Shown here one piece after another: positions 57,151 through 64,000 of a stretch of 64,000 nucleotides of DNA. The notes beneath the pieces are model-generated. The model was not told where the DNA came from and searched no databases. It saw only the letters and a program-made list of their open reading frames with translations. Each line of letters begins with the position of its first letter. Positions within the stretch are counted from its first letter, which is position 1. Source of the DNA: Euclidia mi. Lineage: Eukaryota; Arthropoda; Insecta; Lepidoptera; Erebidae. Where the stretch lies: positions 92,979,034 through 93,043,033 of the forward strand of contig OX123186.2 in assembly GCA_944739405.2 (NCBI GenBank), in the 5' to 3' direction. The position numbers were made by a program, and so were the translations under genes.

Positions 57151-58122
57151 TTTGACATCTCCCAAGGTGTCAAAAAAGGGTGTGCGGCCTCGCCCTGGTT
57201 GTTCAACGTATTCATGGATAGCTGCATGAATGATATGAGAGAAACTGAATGCGGGATCGATATGGTAGGAGTGCGTGTTAAGTGCCTCTTATATGCCGAT
57301 GATCAAGTCATTCTTGCATCATCGGCGAATGAGTTGCAAGAAATGATGGACTGCATGAACAAGAGCTTTAAAGCGAAAGGTATGAAAGTTAATGCACGAA
57401 AGACGAAAGTGATGGTGTTTGAAAAAGATGAAAGTCTGACTGAGTGTAATATTACGATTGGAGGTGAAATTCTAGAGCAAGTAAAGGAATTTGTATATTT
57501 GGGTAGCGTATTTACAAGGGACGGAAGATGTGAGGGAGATATTGAAAGGAGAGTGACTGCAGGAAATCGTGCAAATGGAGCACTGTGGGCGTTTATGAAC
57601 GGTCAGACGGTGCCAAAAGAGGCGCGATTGGCGGTTCACAATGGAGTGCTTGTCCCCACGTTAATGTATGGAAGTGAGAGCTGGGCTTGGCAGAAAAAGC
57701 ATGAAAGTAGAATTAACGCAGTTGAGATGCGATCACTGCGTAGTATGTGTGGGGTAAGACTGATTGATAGAATTCCGAATGCAACTATACGAAAGAGCAG
57801 TGGACTGAAAGAAGATGTGGTGACAAGGATTAAGAAAGGAATGCTTAGGTGGTTTGGACACGTGGAGCGAATGAGTGAAGAAAGAATGACGAATCAGATA
57901 TATAAGGCAAATGTGTGTGGGCAAGTCGGTCGCGGCAGACCTCGGCGGACATTCGTCGACCAAATTGGAGGCATCCTAAGAAATGGAAAGGTCCGAAGTA
58001 CCCGAAACCGGCGAGCATGTATGAAAAGAGTAATGAGTTTTGAGGAAGCGCGTGAGGTTTGTAAGGATAGGAGCAAGTGGCATTCTGTTGTCTCTGCCTA
58101 CCCCGACGGGAAGAAGGCGTGA
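57151..58122 (+). CDS. RTE-type LINE reverse transcriptase, C-terminal half
   Basis: The open frame runs from about 57151, with QGVKKGC..SPWLFN (RT motif), the catalytic Y-A-D-D at 57292-57303, then KTKVMVF, FVYLGS and a distal domain RWFGHVERM...GRGRPR. It ends with YPDGKKA and a TATG microsatellite. The N-terminal endonuclease and first RT blocks are missing, so this is a 5'-truncated insertion. The frame is intact for over 320 codons, suggesting a fairly recent insertion. Confidence 0.85.
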   Translation, partial: FDISQGVKKGCAASPWLFNVFMDSCMNDMRETECGIDMVGVRVKCLLYADDQVILASSANELQEMMDCMNKSFKAKGMKVNARKTKVMVFEKDESLTECNITIGGEILEQVKEFVYLGSVFTRDGRCEGDIERRVTAGNRANGALWAFMNGQTVPKEARLAVHNGVLVPTLMYGSESWAWQKKHESRINAVEMRSLRSMCGVRLIDRIPNATIRKSSGLKEDVVTRIKKGMLRWFGHVERMSEERMTNQIYKANVCGQVGRGRPRRTFVDQIGGILRNGKVRSTRNRRACMKRVMSFEEAREVCKDRSKWHSVVSAYPDGKKA

Positions 58123-58966
58123 GTATATGTATGTATGTATGTATGCATAAAATATATTGAAATAATATAGGTACTTTTGGGATGACACGATATCGTTACA
58201 TATATAGCTGTGTTGACGTACCTAGTTAAGATAAAATGTAGTGTTAAAAATGTAAATAACGTATTGAAGTGGTACAAGTATTACATAAAATGAGTTTTAC
58301 TGATATGTGATATTCATAGTTTTATGAATGACCTATGATTTATGATATGTTATCCATTGTGAAAACAACGAATGAAGTTTAGTCATATTGTATACAGTAT
58401 TAAATAGCTTAGTAGTAAGAAAGTGTTGTACTAATGCGAAGCAGTTTTGATAATATAACTTTGTTATAGTAAATTTTCTTACTATAAAGTTCAACTCAAG
58501 GTAAAATTGACGCGCTCACTTCCTACTTAAGTACAGACATTGTACATACATGCATCATAAAGAAAACTTTATTTAATATATGATCACGCATGCATGTGTG
58601 TATTTAAATAGGGCTTTGTTTTTGGACCAAAAGCGTATAATTTAGGAGGTCTTCTATTATTGGCTTCACTCTTAATAAACGTCACGCTGTCTAGCTGTTT
58701 TACTTGACTACTAAGTAATATAGAATATGACTATAATAATACATTTTTAATACAAGATCGACATCGTCTTTTTTCAAGGTCGACATCGTGTTAGAGATTC
58801 ACTGCTGGAAAGCCCAAAGGTTTCCCTAAGGCCGATTTTGAGCCGCCGGCATCCAGCAGCTTTTAGCAAACCTAACAAAATCAATACTTACGAATCACTG
58901 CCGCAAATATTAGATAACCAAATAGTTCTAGTTTTAACCATATAATAATTTATACCTTAATTTTAG
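58123..58966. other. Spacer with a decayed LINE tail
   Basis: 58785-58855 resembles an inverted LINE tail ('ttgagccgccggcatccagc'), badly eroded. Confidence 0.4.
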
Positions 58967-59187
58967 CTCTAAGTCTAATGTTCTCGACTACGAAATCTGG
59001 CAGCCCTGTGATCCATTACAAAGGATTTCGGTACAATCTGCATAGCAACAGCAAAGGGGTCAAAGGATATTTCGTGCGTGTCAAGAAAGGATTCGGCTGC
59101 AGAGCTATTATAAGGACCCATAATAAGCAAGTTATAGAAATGAGGAACAATCACAACCATTCTTCGACTTCACGGAATCCTTATTAA
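58967..59187 (+). CDS. mod(mdg4): FLYWCH terminal exon, Trp and first Cys both substituted
   Basis: Acceptor 'ttaattttag', two bases, then LSLMFSTTKSGSP, GFRYNLHSN, GY-F-V-R where others have W-x-C (cgt for tgt/tgc), then GCRA, NHNH and a SSTSRNPY tail to TAA. Without the first Cys, zinc binding should fail. The frame is otherwise open and the acceptor present, though the pyrimidine tract is weak. It may be an early pseudogene or a non-zinc variant. Confidence 0.72.
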
Positions 59188-60520
59188 GCTGATTAAGAAT
59201 AAGGGTGCTTCTTTTTAATCAGCTCTATCTGTGAAAATAAATTAAATTGTACTGTTTGTTTTTAATATCAAACAGCTATTTACTCAATGTATACGAACAC
59301 TTTTACGATGTTTGATGCAAAAAAAGGAATGAAAAACTAGTAATTACGCGGTCAAAGCGTGTGTTTACAAAATTTGTAAGTAATGAACACATAAGAATGT
59401 TTTGTATAAGAAAATATTTTATTTTTTGTACGGGGGAAAGCATAGAGAAGTAGGTTTGTACCGTACAGTAGTACCATAGGTTAAAATCTTAGAATTAGCC
59501 TTGAAATAAGTATCACTAATTTACTGAGTCTTATTTACAATCACATAGAAGTAGTGCTCATGGGTAGTGCTCAACAAAATGCTTATGTAGATCAAAGTAA
59601 GTAATATTAGTTTTAGTTAATAAATATATTCTAGTCAAATGAGATCGCCTAATTAAGTATATTATATTACACATATTATGTTTAATAGTGTAAGCAGTAA
59701 TCAATAACATATACTATGTATATTCAAGTATTAGTATTGTTCGTAAAAAAGATATTGCAGGTTCGATTTTAGGATCCTGCAAAATGTACAACTATTTGGT
59801 TTGCATTTTTGGCGTAGTTAGGCAACTAAACTAATGTATGTAGTTATATGCATATAAGACGCAAACTTTTGACTACATGTGAGTAGTATTGGTTTACAAC
59901 ACTGCATGTTTCACAAAGTGTTGATTCGCTTCCGAGTTTCCTGTGTGTGCATTGACTGAATAATTTATAAAATCCTTCGAGCCACAGACACAGATTTACT
60001 TTTAATTTTAAGAGTTGACTGGGTTTAATGTGGTGATTTTTACTTGAATTGAAATAAACGTAAGCACAAAATATAGGTAGTTAATTATCAAAGTGCAGAA
60101 TTTCCATTAATTAAATTTCATTAATAGACGCAACATCACAAGGTACAATAATTGATAAATAAAATATATATTGTACATAATGATGTACAGTAGCTATAAA
60201 CATGCGACCACACACACCTGCCTATGTATACAACATAGGCAGGTGTGTGAAATCGCATTTTTCGTCGTAGATTGGTTTACCAGTAACCACTTACTATGTT
60301 ATCTGGTCGAAGCCGTATGTTTTTAAACTTTAAGTTGTACGTGACAAGCGCATACTTAGGTATGTATTATTACTATTATTAGATATAGTCAGTACCGAAG
60401 CAATTATAAATTATGAAATAAACATAATAATTGTGTATTGTCATTTAAAGTTCGTTCGACAAAGTGGACCATTCACTGTTATGTCTTAAGCTCGCCTACT
60501 ATGGAATACACGGTTGCTTG
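59188..60520. other. Spacer with one hairpin
   Basis: AT-rich. Perfect 16-bp inverted arms at 60211-60226 and 60234-60249 ('cacacacctgcctatg'). Confidence 0.5.
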
Positions 60521-61180
60521 TTAAGGTGGATTGTGGACATCTTACCTGAGTAACAGGAGCCAACTTGTGACTGTTAAGGGTTACTCTTCTTCACCTGTAC
60601 CTGTTTCTTCTGGAGTTCCGCAGGGGTCTCACCTTGGCCCACTCTTCTTTATAGTTCTTATTAACGATCTTGTTGAGCGTTTATCTTGCCCTGCACTGCT
60701 TTACGCTTAAATGCTTAAAGTACATTTCTCGTAAATTTAAATATGGACGCTTGAAGCATAATGAGAGGCTAAGTAAGTTTAGGGTTCTATCGTTGAAGAC
60801 TCGTCGACGTAGATATGATCTACTCTATTTACATAAGTTAGTTCATTCAACTATTGATACACCGGCTTTGCTTTCTTGTCTCAAATTTAATTCTTCACAT
60901 AGATCGCGTAATCCTAACATATTCGCAATTCAGGCTTTTAAAAACAATACATCTTTTTATAATCCAGTGGTAAGAATGTGTAGAGCATACAATGGAATGG
61001 CACGATGTGAATAAAGAGATCGACATTTTTGATATAAGATTCAATAGGTATGAAAAACTGTATCGGATTTACTTGCTTTTGAAGAGTTCCAAGTTTGATT
61101 ATAGTTTAATTATAGTTTGGTTTAATTTATTTGTAAGTAATAGTGGGATGTTACAATTTTTGCTGGTATTAGGTTATAAA
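60521..61180 (+). mobile_element. Jockey-type LINE fragment, internally deleted
   Basis: A frame with VSSGVPQGSHLGPLFF (RT motif) at about 60605-60650 breaks off near 60710. It jumps to the C-terminal end with KTRRRRYDLLYLHKL at about 60800. The YxDD part between them is missing. Dead copy. Confidence 0.75.
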
Positions 61181-61487
61181 TAGTCAAATATTATATAGTT
61201 TAACTGCATGTGCATGCGTAGCTTTATTTTATAGTAATAATTTGTCACACTCAAACCTACTTAAATATATCCATGTTGTGTACACTGCCTCTGGATTAAC
61301 GTCGAGCTTATAAATTAAGTGTACCTTATTAATAATCATGTTTAGACTGTAATCTGTTTGTGTACCTGTTATAAATAAATAAAGCGAAATATACATAGAG
61401 TGAGACTGAAATGGCTTTTTATTGATAATTATATACTTAACCTTAAAATGTATCGACATCGCATGTGAGTACTTTCTATTTTTTTTT

Positions 61488-61768
61488 ATAGACTCACGCC
61501 TATGTCCCCGAAGGATTAGGCAGAGGTGTAACATTACACCCACATTTAGCCATGTTTTTTGAGGTCCCACCTAATAGAGGGCGAGCCTATTGCCGTACCG
61601 GGCACATTATTAGACTCTGTCCTGTTACTGAGAGTTTCTTAACGGAAAAACCCAATAACACTTTGCACGACCCGGGAATCGAACCCGAGTCCTCCCAATC
61701 CCACGCTTACATTTATGCCGCGGGACCAACTCGGCAGTGCCGCCAGACCAACGAGGCAGTCCTGCGAG
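61488..61768 (-). repeat. tRNA-derived SINE (family B), inverted
   Basis: Inverted tail 'atagactcacgcctatgtcc', 'aataacactttgcacgaccc' and inverted head; 'agaccaacgaggcagtc' is present twice at the end (61745-61781), a small local duplication. Confidence 0.75.
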
Positions 61769-61869
61769 ACCAACGAGGCAGTCTTCAGTAATTTTCTATT
61801 TAATTGTACTTACATTTATATTGTTTTTCGTCCAGTGAAAAATCCGAAAAAAAGAACCGAGTTAAAAAC

Positions 61870-62035
61870 TATAAAACACTAGGCTTATTTCGGAATGCCC
61901 TTCTTTGTGTACTCCTACGGTGCCTAAAGAACATACTTACAAGTCAAATTTCAGCTTCATGCGCCCAACAGTTTTGGCTGTGTGTTGTTTGTCAGTCACT
62001 TAGTAAGCCAAGAATTTTATATATACAGATGATTT
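61870..62035. repeat. Interspersed repeat fragment
   Basis: Related to 34245-34440 ('caaatttcagcttcatgcgc', 'aagaattttatatatacaga'). It ends about 80 bases before the next exon's acceptor. Confidence 0.55.
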
Positions 62036-62115
62036 TATGAGTAATGGTTTGGAATCCCTAGCTGTTTTACATATAAGGACGCCACGCTCTTACGCTTCTC
62101 TTTCAATTATAACAG

Positions 62116-62312
62116 AGTCACGGATAGTAGTGTCGAGAATGGGCAAGCCAATGTTACTGCTGGGTGACTATCGGTTCTACCAACATACAAGCTATCGCAA
62201 TGATGGACCCAAGACCTTGTGGATGTGTTTCAAGTATCGTGCGGGATGCCGCGCGTCCATCTTTACTTTCGAAAATGTGATCGTACGGCAAAACAAATAT
62301 CATAATCATTAA
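62116..62312 (+). CDS. mod(mdg4): FLYWCH terminal exon, QHSSYRN group member 1
   Basis: Acceptor 'tcaattataacag', two bases, then SRIVVSRMGKP, GDYRFYQHTSYRNDGPK, LW-M-C, six residues, Cys, YHNH and TAA. Its upstream frame is open further 5', but the phase-matched acceptor places the start here. An 'aataaa' directly overlaps the stop region, followed by a (ct)n run. Confidence 0.86.
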
Positions 62313-62502
62313 TAAACTCTCTCTCTCTCTCTGGAGCCGGTCTCTCATGTCTGAGGATCGTGAACGGATTAATAAACTAGTAATTGATCAAAACAATATA
62401 TTGTATTATTTTTCTTGACCTTTTACGACGATCAAAAGCATTATATTATTAGCATAAATGAACCGTGCACTAAATAACTATAAAGTTTGAAAATCGTTAC
62501 AG

Positions 62503-62748
62503 TAATAATAAAAGTTATGTCAAGCAGGGACAGACCGCTGTTAGTAATGGGGGAGTATCGTTATAATCAGCACAGCAAGTATCGCAACGGATGGACCTAA
62601 GATCCTGTGGGTCGGCACCAAAGGGGGGACTGGGTGCCGAGCGTGCCGAGCGAGCATAGTTACAGTAAATGATATAATTTCAAAAGTGACAAATGAGCAC
62701 AGACATCAACGCAATTACGTCAGCGTGCTGCGTCACGAAAATATGTAA
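62503..62748 (+). pseudogene. Decayed unit of the QHSSYRN group
   Basis: Acceptor-like 'aaaatcgttacag', two bases, then IIIKVMSSRDRP, GEYRYNQHSKYRN. A one-base shift near 62590 gives GWT-TAA, while ILW continues in the next frame. There the first Cys is Gly (W-V-G), and 'CRACRA' shows a short in-frame duplication before SIVTVND. The ending is EHRH plus a tail. Several lesions make it a dead copy. Confidence 0.83.
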
Positions 62749-63171
62749 AGGATGTTTGTTCAATAAACTGCAAAGGAAATGGCGTGACGCAACAGCGCGC
62801 GGCGCAAGCGTTGAGTTGACAACACCGCGACGTATGCGCTGCGCTAACTTACATCACAATCCGCTAGTCTGAAAGAGCTCCAGTTTTGCCAAATCTATGA
62901 AGATTGTCTGACGATGGCTGCTCTGTAAAATCTTGGGTTTTAACTAATTGTGCATGCCCCAATTTCTTGTGAATTTAATGTGTGATATTTTTGTTACCTA
63001 AACAATAAAATGTAAGGTTAAAATATTTTTGAACGTAAGTATTCCTTTTTAACTCTCTGAATAACTAAATACTTATCACTATAAAAAATATTATTATTGG
63101 TCGAATTAGTTATGCAGCACGTTATGTACTTACCAAGTGATCTTTAATCAAATATATTTTTTTTTTTACAG
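62749..63171. other. Spacer with a MITE-end-like patch
   Basis: 62790-62880 is 'gcgc'-rich and ends 'ccgctagtctgaaagagctc', like the Harbinger MITE ends, so probably an eroded relative. Confidence 0.45.
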
Positions 63172-63368
63172 ATATCGAGATGGTTGTGTCAAGAAGAGGC
63201 AAGCCAATCTTACAAGTGGGTGAACATCGGTTTTCCCAACACAGTAGCTATAGAAACAAAGGTCCCAAAGTGTTATGGGCTTGCGTCAAATTCCGTACTG
63301 GTTGCCGAGCGACAATATTCACAGTGGAAAACGAAATCGTCAAAATAAATAATATTCATAATCACTAA
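63172..63368 (+). CDS. mod(mdg4): FLYWCH terminal exon, QHSSYRN group member 2
   Basis: Acceptor: a long T run then 'acag', two bases, then IEMVVSRRGKP, GEHRFSQHSSYRNKGPK, LW-A-C, six residues, Cys, IHNH and TAA. Complete core and the strongest pyrimidine tract of the group. Confidence 0.88.
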
Positions 63369-63833
63369 ATTTTGTTTGTATTATTTGTTTGGCAATTGTT
63401 TTAATTTTCTCTACATTCTATGCATGCATCTACATTCACAGCGATCATTAAGTTTAATGCATGACAAGGAAGCTTATGGTTCGACCAAGCCACGTCAGTT
63501 TCGTAAATGGTTGCATCGCTACCTGGTATCGCTGAGACTACTGACAATCAGCCCTGGTGGAGCTACTGATGGATCTCTAGTGAAATCAAGTGAAAATATA
63601 TTTATCACCTCATTTCATCAAAGAGCCAACACAAAAATCATAATCTCAAAGGCACTTTATCTCATTTTATGAAAGAGTCAAAATAATACAAAAAGCAGAT
63701 TCTCAAAAAAATACACTTTCGTACATCTTTGACTTATATCCCTAAATCTTTTGTCTAGCAGGCTAGCAGTAAAATAAAGAGCCACTCATTGACTTTATAA
63801 TAGTGCTGATTTATTTTTATTTATTTCCTGCAG
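63369..63833. other. Spacer, nothing recognised
   Basis: Intron-like sequence ending in 'ttatttcctgcag'. Confidence 0.5.
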
Positions 63834-64000
63834 AAATACGGATGATAATATCGAGGAAAGGCAAGCCAATGTTACAGATGGGTGGATACCGGTTTGGTCA
63901 ACACAGTCTTTACCGTAAAGGACGTCCTAAGGTGCTCTGGGTCTGTGTGAAAACGTCTTCAGGCTGCCGAGCAACTATCACAACGATTGACAATAATATC
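63834..64000 (+). CDS. mod(mdg4): FLYWCH terminal exon, QHSSYRN group member 3, cut by window end
   Basis: Acceptor 'tttatttcctgcag', two bases, then IRMIISRKGKP, GGYRFGQHSLYRKGRPK, LW-V-C, six residues, Cys, and TITTIDNNI at the edge. The His pair and stop would lie about 30-40 bases beyond 64000. It shows that the array continues. Confidence 0.85.

Noticed and set aside
2959..64000. Possible exons on the opposite strand, as in Drosophila mod(mdg4)
   Set aside because: I looked for W-x-C...HNH with an acceptor on the minus strand and found none.

Overview
This window looks like lepidopteran (moth or butterfly) nuclear DNA. It is AT-rich and intron-like, with short exons behind pyrimidine-AG acceptors. 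It carries tRNA-derived SINEs, RTE-, Jockey- and Penelope-type retroelement fragments, MITE-like elements and one BEL/Pao LTR retrotransposon. No bacterial-style gene, rRNA, real tRNA gene or CRISPR array was seen.

The core content is a one-strand (+) tandem array of about 36 copies of a single exon type. Each copy encodes one FLYWCH zinc finger of about 62 residues (F/L...YRY/F...W-x-C-x6-8-C...H-x-H) followed by a stop. In almost every copy the reading frame opens exactly two bases after the acceptor AG, and none needs its own start codon. They are therefore interchangeable 3'-terminal exons that must be joined to a common upstream exon in the same phase. This is the architecture of mod(mdg4), whose shared BTB/POZ N-terminus is cis- or trans-spliced to many alternative FLYWCH C-termini. 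The common exons are not in the window, so the locus name is an inference from architecture. By my reading 27 units are intact (the last runs off the window) and 9 are decayed by frameshift, nonsense, truncation or acceptor loss.

Layout. 1-2.9 kb: LINE tail and a Penelope-type fragment between 95-bp inverted arms. 2.9-16.3 kb: ten FLYWCH units, including a fresh 612-bp tandem duplication, with SINEs between. 16.3-31 kb: an exon-poor stretch with a GACA-bearing repeat, a SINE, the 7.6-kb BEL/Pao element (minus strand, 5-bp target duplication, near-identical LTRs, reverse transcriptase core missing), a GC-rich insertion and one decayed unit. 31-34 kb: three intact units and one nonsense copy. 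34-39.5 kb: repeats and two relics. 39.9-51.1 kb: dense units, including a 'VSQRG' subfamily at 40.9-43.8 kb. 53.6-59.2 kb: one truncated unit and three divergent units, two of which have Phe for Trp, plus an RTE-type LINE. 62.1-64.0 kb: a 'QHSSYRN' subfamily that continues past the window edge.

Together the array would supply alternative DNA/protein-interaction tails to one chromatin regulator. Neighbouring exons are often each other's closest relatives, so the array appears to grow by local duplication and shrink by decay. Several apparently spliceable copies have lost a core residue (Cys to Gly, Cys to Arg, Trp to Cys, Trp to Phe) or carry extra C-terminal tails.
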